Below are positions 1 to 7,965 of a stretch of 36,237 bases of DNA, one piece after another (the stretch's first letter is position 1; each line of letters starts with the position of its first letter). The position numbers and the translations under genes are program-made. Below the pieces are notes generated by a model. That model saw only the letters and a program-made list of their open reading frames with translations, ran no database searches and was not told the DNA's origin. This DNA comes from Candidatus Magasanikiibacteriota bacterium (lineage in GTDB: Bacteria > Patescibacteriota > Patescibacteriia > Magasanikbacterales > UBA922): positions 1-36,237 of the forward strand of contig JABIGQ010000009.1 in assembly GCA_018650085.1 (NCBI GenBank), given 5' to 3'.

Positions 1-985
1 CAGTTTTAAATTCCCATTTATAATATCCGGACCTACTATCATCAAATGCACCGTCTCCATCTTTTCTTTTTATTGTATTTAACAAATTTACTGTATACCA
101 CATGTCTTCTTCACGGCTACCTAATAATTCCTGTGGATCAAATACAAATGTATAAGCATGACGTGCGTCTCCATCTTCATACATAGTCATAGCATTTGCA
201 TTTACCAGAGGTACTTCTGCTAAATTTGCGTCTGATGATCTAAGTATACGAACAGCAGAAGTATCTAGCGTATCACAAATAAATGCTCCTGATCCATCAT
301 CTAAACAATCACCATAATATGGATTTATAATATTATTATCCCCATCTAGCTGACACCCTTCGCGAGTTGAACCACCATTTTCCGTCCAACAGCTATCATT
401 ACTATTTATAATAATACTTTCTGGATTAATAGGTTCTATAAATGTAACAGCAATTTTTGTGTTTCTTTTTATATCTGTAGCATTTCTAAATGGATAATGA
501 TCTGAAATAATAGACCCCAGTGATCCACTTCCTGCAAATGTTTCAAATCCAGGCCTTCTTCCTCCATCTAACCCCCGCCTAGACGTGGCACTTAGTAAAC
601 TGCTAATCACAAACTGAACAATAGCAAGAGCAGAAAGTATAATTACTAATCCAATAATTGCATTTGATATTATTTTTTTTGCTTTTCCAATAGTTTCTTC
701 TTTTCCTGCAGAAGTCATCCATAATGCACCAGCGTAGACCATGATTCCTAATAAAATTGTCCCAAGCAATCCAAGTACTGCACGAATAATACGAGCAACA
801 ATGACACGAATATCTGTTCCAGATAATGCAATAGTATCTTCTATAGGTTGTAAACCAAGTGTATCTTGTGCATGAACTTGTCCTGTAAATAAAAATGGTA
901 AACAAAAAACAACACCAAAGAAAAACACAGTCAATGATGTTGCTTTTATAAAACGAAAAGTTTTAGAGTGAATCCACCGAGACAT
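1..985 (-). CDS. Partial secreted/membrane protein: N-terminal TrbC/VirB2 pilin-like two-TM region followed by a bacterial Ig-like (Big_5-like) region; runs off the left edge
   Basis: Manual translation from ATG at 985..983 is open to base 1: MSRWIHSKTFRFIKATSLTVFFFGVVFCLPFLFTGQVHAQDTLGLQPIEDTIALSGTDIRVIVARIIRAVLGLLGTILLGIMVYAGALWMTSAGKEETIGKAKKIISNAIIGLVIILSALAIVQFVISSLL...IAVTFIEPINPESI... Absent from the ORF track, probably because it has no stop inside the window. Confidence 0.85.
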   Translation of the reverse strand, partial: MSRWIHSKTFRFIKATSLTVFFFGVVFCLPFLFTGQVHAQDTLGLQPIEDTIALSGTDIRVIVARIIRAVLGLLGTILLGIMVYAGALWMTSAGKEETIGKAKKIISNAIIGLVIILSALAIVQFVISSLLSATSRRGLDGGRRPGFETFAGSGSLGSIISDHYPFRNATDIKRNTKIAVTFIEPINPESIIINSNDSCWTENGGSTREGCQLDGDNNIINPYYGDCLDDGSGAFICDTLDTSAVRILRSSDANLAEVPLVNANAMTMYEDGDARHAYTFVFDPQELLGSREEDMWYTVNLLNTIKRKDGDGAFDDSRSGYYKWEFKT

Positions 986-1013
986 GAAGCAATGGATTAA
1001 AGAATTAGAAACA

Positions 1014-1451
1014 CTAACTCAATTGTGCTTGGAGAAGAGTACGAACTCGTGCACCATCTGCACGTCCGCCAATATTTTTCATAACTGCTCCCATTACAAC
1101 ACCAAATTGAGTATCACTTCCAAGTGTGGAAAGTGTTTCCTTTATTATACCATTAATTTCATCATCTGGTAAGTCTTCTGGCAAATAAGCTGTGAGTATC
1201 TTTAATTCTTTTTCTACAGCAGAGATAAGATCCTCTCTATTTCCTTTTCTAAATTCTACAATACTATCTTTTAATTGTTTTACTTGTTTTTTTATTACAG
1301 TCATTACCGCATCATCAGACAGTTCAGATTTCGTTTCAATTTCTTGATTTTTAATCTGTGAATACAAAATACGCAACGTTGATAACGTTGCGGTATTTCG
1401 TTCTTTCATCGCCTGATCACGTGCCTGTAAAATATCTGTTCTTAAAGACAT
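1014..1451 (-). CDS. yqeY: GatB/YqeY domain-containing protein
   Basis: 145 aa, MSLRTDILQARDQAMKERNTATLSTLRIL...YLPEDLPDDEI...GRADGARVRTLLQAQL, typical YqeY; directly downstream of rpsU as commonly seen. Confidence 0.9.
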   Translation of the reverse strand: MSLRTDILQARDQAMKERNTATLSTLRILYSQIKNQEIETKSELSDDAVMTVIKKQVKQLKDSIVEFRKGNREDLISAVEKELKILTAYLPEDLPDDEINGIIKETLSTLGSDTQFGVVMGAVMKNIGGRADGARVRTLLQAQLS

Positions 1452-1462
1452 ATATTATACAT

Positions 1463-1711
1463 TTACCTTCTTTTACGATTAAAGAGTTCTTCATCTGGTG
1501 GAAGTTTCCCAACCTTTTGAAGATATGCTTTTTTTGAATTTATTTTTAAACGTTGAACCGTATTGTTTCTTTGGACATTCTTACTTGGCTTATCTTCAAG
1601 AAATTTAACTTTTCTTGCCTGAAGAATTTTACCAGAACGAGTCCATTGTTGTTTTACGCGTCTAAAAAATGCTTCAAATGATTCATTTTTCTTTCTTTTT
1701 ATTTCTGACAT
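1463..1711 (-). CDS. rpsU: 30S ribosomal protein S21 (bS21)
   Basis: 82 aa with KNESFEAFFRRVKQQWTRSGKILQARK S21 motif; SD-like GGGAGGTG upstream of ATG; followed by yqeY. Confidence 0.85.
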   Translation of the reverse strand: MSEIKRKKNESFEAFFRRVKQQWTRSGKILQARKVKFLEDKPSKNVQRNNTVQRLKINSKKAYLQKVGKLPPDEELFNRKRR

Positions 1712-1756
1712 ACTTGCTTGTCACCTCCCGTTAGGGACAAATTAAAAATAATATAA

Positions 1757-1919
1757 TTAGACTTGTTGCATAATAAGCTTTGTTGCGAAATTTTCATATT
1801 TTGAGGCAGATTTTATAAATATTTTTTGATACATAGCTATGCTACGTAGATAAAAATTTTATGAAAGCTGTCCAAATATATGGAGATTGCAGCAGAAGCT
1901 TATTATGCAACAAGTCTAA
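1757..1919. repeat. 163-bp MITE-like long imperfect palindrome with 24-bp perfect terminal inverted repeats
   Basis: TTAGACTTGTTGCATAATAAGCTT (1757..1780) is the exact reverse complement of AAGCTTATTATGCAACAAGTCTAA (1896..1919); inner arms remain similar (roughly two thirds by eye) up to the central palindrome CATAGCTATG (1832..1841). Confidence 0.85.
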
Positions 1920-1926
1920 CAGCTAG

Positions 1927-1955
1927 ACTATACACGTATTTACTAAGAAAGTCAA
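1927..1955 (-). promoter_or_regulatory. Putative sigma70 promoter for rpsU-yqeY
   Basis: Minus strand TTGACT-N17-TATAGT (-35 at 1955..1950, -10 at 1932..1927). Confidence 0.6.
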
Positions 1956-1990
1956 TAGTCTTACATGAATTCTCTTAATTTCTTTCTCTG

Positions 1991-3364
1991 CTATGCTTCT
2001 AAGATCTTTTTTAGTTTTTTTCCTATTTTCTTTTGATCTACAATTTCTTGGATACCTGAACTCATATCACGTATAATCACTGTACCATCTTGGACCTCTT
2101 TTTGTCCTAAAATAACAGTATGAGTAGCATGTTGCTTATCTGCTAATTCCAACTGTGCCTTTAGAGATCCTTTTGATAAATTAGCTCCCAAAGTAATGCC
2201 CTCCCGTCTTAATTCTTCCATAAGAAATAATGCACGTCGTCTCCCCTGTTCTCCAAGTTGTGCAAAAAATAGATGCGGTTGTTTTTCTTTCTTTTCTTTC
2301 CCTTGATGTTGTTGGGCTTTTTCTTTTAGGGCTAAAATCACTCGTTCTATTCCCATAGAAAATCCAGCTGCCGCAGTAGGACGCCCTCCAATTTGTTCTA
2401 CCAATCCATCATATCGTCCACCAGCACAAAGTGCATTTTGGGATCCATCTTCTTCTCCATCTTTATCTAGATATAATTCAAATACAGTATCTGAGTAATA
2501 ATCTAATCCACGAACAAGCGTAGGAGTAAGAACATATGGAATATGTAATTCATCTAAATATTCCAATACTTTCATAAAATAATCTTTTGATTCTTGACTA
2601 AGCCAATCAAGAATTTGTGGTGCATCTTGTACCACTTCTTTATCTTGTTCGTTTTTTGAATCTAAAATACGTAGAGGATTTTTATTTATGCGCTTTCTTG
2701 ATTCTTCTGAAAGATACGCACGTTTACTACGTAGATATCCTACAAGTTCTACAATATAATTTTGTCGATCTTCTTCTGATCCTATACTATTTATATATAC
2801 CAGTGTTTCTAATCCAATATCTTTTAAAGTATTATATGCAACCACAATAAGTTCTGCATCAATCACTGGATCACGATCTCCCAATGTTTCACATCCAAAT
2901 TGATTAAACTGACGATACCGTCCTGCCTGTGGTCTATCATGACGAAATACTGGTCCTTCGTACCATACTTTTACTGGCTGTGGCAAACTATGCATACCAT
3001 TACTAATATATGCTCTAGCGATACCAGCAGTAAATTCTGGTCTCATGGCAACTTTCTTCCCATCACGATCTTCAAAAACATACATCTCTTTACTGATAAC
3101 ATCAGTAGCTTTCCCAATTGAACGGATAAATAACTGTGCTGGCTCTAACACAGGTGTTTGCATATATTTATACCCATATGCACTAGCCACAGATCTTGAA
3201 ATACGAGATACATCTAACCAATATGATTCATGCTTTGGTAAAACATCTTTCATCCCACGCAAAGGATCGTATGTTTTTATTTTCTTTTCAGTAGTTTTCT
3301 TTACTGCTTTTTTCGTTGTTTTCTTCACATCTTTTTTTGGTTGAACTTTCTTTTTCGCTGGCAT
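1991..3364 (-). CDS. hisS: Histidine--tRNA ligase with Lys-rich N-terminal extension
   Basis: Class II HisRS sequence (PLRGMKDVLP, RPEFTAGIARAYI, YEGPVFRHDRPQAGRYRQFNQFGCE, GLDYYSDTVFEL, AAGFSMGIERV). ORF opens at 3394; the internal Met MPAKKK at 3364 is the likelier start and avoids overlap with lepB. Confidence 0.93.
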   Translation of the reverse strand: MPAKKKVQPKKDVKKTTKKAVKKTTEKKIKTYDPLRGMKDVLPKHESYWLDVSRISRSVASAYGYKYMQTPVLEPAQLFIRSIGKATDVISKEMYVFEDRDGKKVAMRPEFTAGIARAYISNGMHSLPQPVKVWYEGPVFRHDRPQAGRYRQFNQFGCETLGDRDPVIDAELIVVAYNTLKDIGLETLVYINSIGSEEDRQNYIVELVGYLRSKRAYLSEESRKRINKNPLRILDSKNEQDKEVVQDAPQILDWLSQESKDYFMKVLEYLDELHIPYVLTPTLVRGLDYYSDTVFELYLDKDGEEDGSQNALCAGGRYDGLVEQIGGRPTAAAGFSMGIERVILALKEKAQQHQGKEKKEKQPHLFFAQLGEQGRRRALFLMEELRREGITLGANLSKGSLKAQLELADKQHATHTVILGQKEVQDGTVIIRDMSSGIQEIVDQKKIGKKLKKILEA

Positions 3365-3368
3365 ACTA

Positions 3369-3965
3369 TTATAAGTTATATTGAGGAACATCAAAAATGG
3401 TTACACGTGTAAATGGCCACCCTCTTATCCATGTTTTTCCAACAATAGCCCCTTCATGAATTGGCCCAAATCTTCTAGAATCAAATGATTCATCTCTATT
3501 ATCCCCCATGACAAAATATTCTTCCGCCCCTAGGGTATACTGTACAGATCCGTTTGTTTCTTCTACTAGATATGTTTCTTCTACTACAACCCCCTGTGGG
3601 TGCTCTTCATTATAAACAATCACTTTATTTTCTTCTACACGTACTCGTTCTCCTGGAAGAGCAAGTATGCGTTTTAGATAATATTCTTTTTCTTGTATAT
3701 TTGGGGCACGAAATACAATTACTTCCCCTCTTTGTGGCTCACTAAATCTATAAGATAATTCATCTATAATAAGATATTCTCTTTCAAAGAATGTAGGTTC
3801 CATTGATTTACCCTTTACCAAAAATGGTTTAAATAAAAAATAACGAACCAATGCAATGGTCACGCCTGCAAGTACTGCAATTTTTATTAATTCAAGAAAA
3901 AACAAACCCAATGAGCCTATAAAACTTTTTTCTTCTTGTGTCTCCTCCGGAGAAAAGTGATCCAT
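3369..3965 (-). CDS. lepB: Signal peptidase I
   Basis: 198 aa, N-terminal TM, GKSMEPTF catalytic Ser box, YYLKRILALPGERV catalytic Lys box, EYFVMGDNRDESFDSRRFG. Confidence 0.95.
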   Translation of the reverse strand: MDHFSPEETQEEKSFIGSLGLFFLELIKIAVLAGVTIALVRYFLFKPFLVKGKSMEPTFFEREYLIIDELSYRFSEPQRGEVIVFRAPNIQEKEYYLKRILALPGERVRVEENKVIVYNEEHPQGVVVEETYLVEETNGSVQYTLGAEEYFVMGDNRDESFDSRRFGPIHEGAIVGKTWIRGWPFTRVTIFDVPQYNL

Positions 3966-4034
3966 ATGTGATGATAAAGTAAGGTAATCGATGGATAGTA
4001 TAGCAGAAAATTGCTAAAAATGCAACTAAAATAG

Positions 4035-4060
4035 AAAAACAGCCTCATTGCTGTTTTCTC
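4035..4060 (-). terminator. Rho-independent terminator of tRNA-Val/tRNA-Ile unit
   Basis: AAAACAGC-ctcatt-GCTGTTTT hairpin (4036..4057) followed on minus strand by TTTTTCTATTTTA. Confidence 0.65.
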
Positions 4061-4065
4061 TCTTG

Positions 4066-4139
4066 TGGGCGTGCCAGGAATCGAACCTGGGACCTCTACA
4101 TTATCAGTGTAGCGCTCTAACCAACTGAGCTACACGCCC
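4066..4139 (-). tRNA. tRNA-Ile (anticodon GAT)
   Basis: Minus strand cloverleaf GGGCGTG...CTACA-CTGATAA-TGTAG...CCAGGTTCGATTCCTGG-CACGCCC; CCA not encoded. Confidence 0.95.
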
Positions 4140-4169
4140 TTTTATTTCTGGAATACTATTCCAACACAG

Positions 4170-4243
4170 TGAATCTAAGAAGATTCGAACTTCTGACCTC
4201 TACAATGTCAATGTAGCGCTCTAACCAACTGAGCTATAGATTC
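4170..4243 (-). tRNA. tRNA-Val (anticodon GAC)
   Basis: Minus strand GAATCTA...CTACA-TTGACAT-TGTAG...AGAAGTTCGAATCTTCT-TAGATTC; CCA not encoded. Confidence 0.93.
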
Positions 4244-4278
4244 ACACTATTGGAATCAACAGAACTGCTATGGCAACT

Positions 4279-4307
4279 ATAATACAAAAGATTACAAAAA
4301 AAGTCAA
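4279..4307 (-). promoter_or_regulatory. Putative promoter for tRNA-Val/tRNA-Ile
   Basis: Minus strand TTGACT-N17-TATTAT (4307..4302 and 4284..4279). Confidence 0.6.
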
Positions 4308-4308
4308 G

Positions 4309-4334
4309 AAAAAATCCCCCCACAAAGGGGGGAT
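4309..4334 (-). terminator. Terminator downstream of khpA
   Basis: ATCCCCCC-acaaa-GGGGGGAT (4314..4334) followed on minus strand by a T-run (TTTTTTC). Confidence 0.7.
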
Positions 4335-4349
4335 AACATAATAGAATAA

Positions 4350-4727
4350 TTAGATATTCAAATTATCAACAGCACTTGTATCAATATCATCTAAAGATGG
4401 TTGAGCTGGTGCTTGTGTTTGAACTGGCGCATGAGATTGAACCGGTGCATGAGATGGTGCAGAAAGATGAGCTGGTCGCCCGCCTTCTGGTTCATTGATC
4501 TTCAAGTTAACACGAGCATTATTCTTTGCACCTACAACTTTAAGTAATGTTCTAATTGCACGAGCAGTTTGTCCTCGTCGGCCAATAACGTAGCCCATAT
4601 CACTTGGGTTTAAATCCAAAGTAATGAGCACACCGCGTTCGTCTACTGTTCGTGTTGATTTTACGTCTTCTGGATTATTTACAATCGCTTTTACAACGTA
4701 TTCAAGAAATAATTGATCTTGTTCCAT
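4350..4727 (-). CDS. khpA: KH domain RNA-binding protein (KhpA/YlqC family) with Ala/Pro/Gln-rich C-terminal tail
   Basis: FLEYVVKAIVNNPEDV...SDMGYVIGRRGQTARAIRTLLKV, then tail SHAPVQSHAPVQTQAPAQP; adjacent to rpsP as usual. Confidence 0.9.
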   Translation of the reverse strand: MEQDQLFLEYVVKAIVNNPEDVKSTRTVDERGVLITLDLNPSDMGYVIGRRGQTARAIRTLLKVVGAKNNARVNLKINEPEGGRPAHLSAPSHAPVQSHAPVQTQAPAQPSLDDIDTSAVDNLNI

Positions 4728-4892
4728 ATCCTAGCTGTTCTAAAAATAAAAACTGAATAAATGACATAAAAAAATGCAGGTATTGCCTTTATTTTTTTAC
4801 GCATATATATAGAGAACTGTCGACTGCCGAAAAAAAAAGGCCAGCCCCATAGTCATAATTATACAAAAAAACGAAAAAAGTGTCAATCATAA

Positions 4893-4931
4893 TAACAAAA
4901 AACTGCCCAAGCTGTGGACAGTTTTTTTTAT
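4893..4931 (-). terminator. Terminator of rpsP
   Basis: AAAAAACTG...CAGTTTTTT hairpin just after the rpsP stop; T-run on both strands. Confidence 0.6.
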
Positions 4932-4940
4932 TATATTTTT

Positions 4941-5441
4941 TTAGGCTTTTTCTTCTTCTTTTTTCTCTTCTACCTCTGGAGCTGGAGTTTCTTCTGCTGG
5001 CGCAGGTTCAGCTTCCTTTTTTTCTTCAGCTTCTGCTGCTTCTTTTGCAGCCTTTGCTTCTGCCTCTGCTACTTTCTTTGCTTCTGCCTCTGCTTTTTTT
5101 GCCTCTACAGCTTCTTTTTTCTTTTCTTCTTTTGCTGCTTTTTTCTCGTCTAATTTTACTTGACGTTTTTTACTAATCTTTACTGATTTTTTCTTTTTCT
5201 TTGATTCCATTAATCCAGCATTGATCAGTAAATTTGCAACTGTTTCTGAAGGTTGTGCACCTACAGATAACCAATGTTTTACTCGATCTTCTTTTAAATT
5301 GAGAGCTTTATCCCCTACTGGGTTATAATTCCCTAAAATTTCCAAAGCTTTTGCTTGTGGATCTCGTGCTTGTTCTGAGATAATAACACGGTATGTTGGG
5401 TATTTTTTCTTACCCAATCTTTGTAAACGAATACGTAACAT
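4941..5441 (-). CDS. rpsP: 30S ribosomal protein S16 with long Lys/Glu/Ala-rich C-terminal tail
   Basis: MLRIRLQRLGKKKYPTYRVIISEQARDPQAKALEILGNYNPVG...EDRVKHWLSVGAQPSETVANLL core; then about 80 aa of low complexity. Confidence 0.95.
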   Translation of the reverse strand: MLRIRLQRLGKKKYPTYRVIISEQARDPQAKALEILGNYNPVGDKALNLKEDRVKHWLSVGAQPSETVANLLINAGLMESKKKKKSVKISKKRQVKLDEKKAAKEEKKKEAVEAKKAEAEAKKVAEAEAKAAKEAAEAEEKKEAEPAPAEETPAPEVEEKKEEEKA

Positions 5442-5502
5442 ATGTATGTAAATTATAATTTAGAAATATACCTTAGAGCGTGACGGTATTTCTATAGATG
5501 GG

Positions 5503-5531
5503 AGTATACATGTATATATATGGATTGTCAA
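5503..5531 (-). promoter_or_regulatory. Putative sigma70 promoter for rpsP
   Basis: Minus strand TTGACA-N17-TATACT (5531..5526, 5508..5503). Confidence 0.7.
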
Positions 5532-5549
5532 GAGGATAAAGCCAATTTT

Positions 5550-6632
5550 TTATTTTAAATCTAATTGAGAAAGCCCTCCTTCATGACTTATAAACATGGT
5601 ATTTTCATAAATTCCTTCTGCTATATATAACTCTGTATATGAAGCAGTAGTCTCATAATGATATATTGGCTCCCAATTTTTTCCATCTTGTGAAGCTAAT
5701 ATTCCATAATTTGTCACATCATTTGGGCTATTATTTTCTACATGAGTCGCTGCATAATATCTATTATCTATTTTTACTGAACTATATATATAACTACCAC
5801 TCATCCAATTTATATCCTCATCTTCTGGTTTCCAGACATCTATAGCTTTTGGTGTATTTATGTCATAAAAAGCTACTCCATACCTATACCCCTTATCCCC
5901 AAATAACAATATATTCTGTTTTTTAGAATCATATATATGAGAAGTAAAACCTTCATCCCAAATTTTCTTCCAAGTTTCTCCATTATCTCTTGTCTCTATT
6001 GCCCATCTCGTAACATCCCCAGTGCCTATAATTACTCTATCTGATAATGCAATGATATCATGAGTATGTCTCATTTTTGATAATGTTGTTTGATCACCAT
6101 AAAATTCTTTTTCTTCTGGAAATATATCCCACATATGTTTCCACACTTGCCAACTTACCCCATTATCTATACTGTTATATACAACAGGATCATTACCAGC
6201 CCAAAGTGTGGCATAATGCGTTCCTTTTTTATCATCAGTAAGCCCCCAAAACACTCCAATATTTTCAGTTACAACTTCCCAAGTATTTCCCAAATCTGTA
6301 GACCTATATGTTTTTACTGGGTTTTGGTCACTATAATATATCACACCATTACTATCTATAAATATATGTGCATAAGAATATGTATCTTCAATATGTAACA
6401 AGGTTGTCCATGTTATACCATCAAACATAACTAGTCCATGAGAATCTCCAAAATCGGCTACGGCAATTACCGATTTCAATGTTTGATGAAATAATATTTT
6501 GTGCACTGATAATATATATTCTGGTAATGACATGTCTTTTCTGTTTTCTTCAATAACATTACTATTTATCATAAAAAACATAGAAATAATTACAACAACT
6601 ATCACTGTTGATATCGTTATCAATTTTTTCAT
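5550..6632 (-). CDS. Membrane-anchored/secreted Asp-box (BNR/sialidase-type) beta-propeller-like protein
   Basis: N-terminal hydrophobic signal/anchor; repeated Asp-box-like motifs STDLGNTWEVV, SIDNGVSWQVW, TRDNGETWKKI, SQDGKNWEPI. Confidence 0.75.
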   Translation of the reverse strand: MKKLITISTVIVVVIISMFFMINSNVIEENRKDMSLPEYILSVHKILFHQTLKSVIAVADFGDSHGLVMFDGITWTTLLHIEDTYSYAHIFIDSNGVIYYSDQNPVKTYRSTDLGNTWEVVTENIGVFWGLTDDKKGTHYATLWAGNDPVVYNSIDNGVSWQVWKHMWDIFPEEKEFYGDQTTLSKMRHTHDIIALSDRVIIGTGDVTRWAIETRDNGETWKKIWDEGFTSHIYDSKKQNILLFGDKGYRYGVAFYDINTPKAIDVWKPEDEDINWMSGSYIYSSVKIDNRYYAATHVENNSPNDVTNYGILASQDGKNWEPIYHYETTASYTELYIAEGIYENTMFISHEGGLSQLDLK

Positions 6633-6725
6633 AATAAATATATTAATAGTATTATACTTGTCAATAATACTTTATATGTTACCCTATTTTTTATATGATT
6701 ACAAGAATATTTTTAAACAAAAATA

Positions 6726-7949
6726 CTAAAAACGTGCTAAAAGATCCTCAAATGTTTCTCGTTTCCGAATAACTTGCACATCATCTCCATCTACCAGTAT
6801 CTCTGTAGGTAATCCACGTAATTGATAATTACTTGCCATACTCGCCCCATATGCTCCAGCAACTCCTATAGATAATATATCATTATCACGAACCTCATGC
6901 ATCATACGATCACGGGCAAAAAAGTCTGAACATTCACAAATATTTCCTGTAATATCATATTCTTGAAACATTCCATCTGGATTACTTATGTTTGTAATCG
7001 GATGATATGAACCATACATAGCCGTACGCACTAGATGATTCATTCCCGTATCAGTTCCTACAATTATTTTTCTACTAATTGACTCTTTTATGGTATTTAC
7101 CTGTGTTAATAAAAAACAACTTTCTGCTACAATGTAGCGCCCTGGTTCAAATCGTAATACAGGATGCGCCCCATATGTTTCACAAAATGATTCAAATCTT
7201 CTGTCAATTTGCATTCCAAGTGTATTCATATCTAATCTACTTTCTTCTGGACGATATGGCACACCAAATCCCCCACCTACATCTACAAATTCAAGCCCTT
7301 CAAATTGGGTAGCAATATCTAAAATAACATCTAATGCTAAGATTGGTTCACGAAGACGTAACCATCCTGACCCAATGTGCTGGTGAATTCCTACAATCTG
7401 TAAATTATGCTCTTTTGCAATTTCTTTTACTTTTTCTACATTTTTAAATGAAATACCAAATTTAGAATCGGCTCCACCTGTGATATTTGTTTCATGAGAC
7501 GCTATCCCTATATTTGGGTTAAAACGAATAGATACACGGCTCCCAGAAAATGCACGCCCATATTTTTCTAATCGTGATAAAGAACCAATATTTAATAATA
7601 CTCCTAGTTCATGTACTTCTGTCATTTCTTTATCTGTCATGTTATTCCCAGTATATAAAATTCTATCTGGGGTAGCTCCACAATGTAATGCCATATGAAC
7701 TTCTTCTACAGACACTGCATCAATTCCAAGCCCCTGACCAATAATTTCTTTTACAAGAGATGGATTATAATTTGCTTTAATTGCATAAAAAAAATCAGCA
7801 TTCTCATATTTTCCTATACCCTCTTTTAATTCAGCGATTCTTTCTCGAATAACTGTAGCGTCATAAACATATAATGGTGATCCAAATTGTTCACATAACC
7901 CCTCTACTTTTTGTTTTCCGATATAATAATTGTTGTCTGTTAATTGCAT
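6726..7949 (-). CDS. lysA: Diaminopimelate decarboxylase
   Basis: FYAIKANYNP PLP-Lys motif, VDVGGGFGVPY, RFEPGRYIVAESCFLL, GNICECSDFFA, VAGAYGASMASNYQLRGLPTEILV. Confidence 0.9.
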   Translation of the reverse strand: MQLTDNNYYIGKQKVEGLCEQFGSPLYVYDATVIRERIAELKEGIGKYENADFFYAIKANYNPSLVKEIIGQGLGIDAVSVEEVHMALHCGATPDRILYTGNNMTDKEMTEVHELGVLLNIGSLSRLEKYGRAFSGSRVSIRFNPNIGIASHETNITGGADSKFGISFKNVEKVKEIAKEHNLQIVGIHQHIGSGWLRLREPILALDVILDIATQFEGLEFVDVGGGFGVPYRPEESRLDMNTLGMQIDRRFESFCETYGAHPVLRFEPGRYIVAESCFLLTQVNTIKESISRKIIVGTDTGMNHLVRTAMYGSYHPITNISNPDGMFQEYDITGNICECSDFFARDRMMHEVRDNDILSIGVAGAYGASMASNYQLRGLPTEILVDGDDVQVIRKRETFEDLLARF

Positions 7950-7965
7950 ATAATATTAATTAAAA

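Noticed and set aside
603-905. ORF-track 100-aa minus-strand ORF
   Set aside because: Out-of-frame over the real 1..985 coding sequence; composition (Cys/Tyr/Ser/Arg-rich) typical of a shadow frame.
4148-4167. Small GGAAT-act-ATTCC hairpin between the two tRNAs
   Set aside because: Short, AT-rich and in a tRNA spacer; likely a processing spacer with no further support.
4880-5176. Plus-strand Leu/Phe-rich ORFs opposite rpsP
   Set aside because: Shadow of the Lys/Glu/Ala-rich S16 tail on the other strand.
6208-6226. Shared 17-mer CCAAAGTGTGGCATAAT in the propeller gene and in smc (around 11490)
   Set aside because: Both simply encode YATLW in coding frame; chance identity rather than a repeat element.
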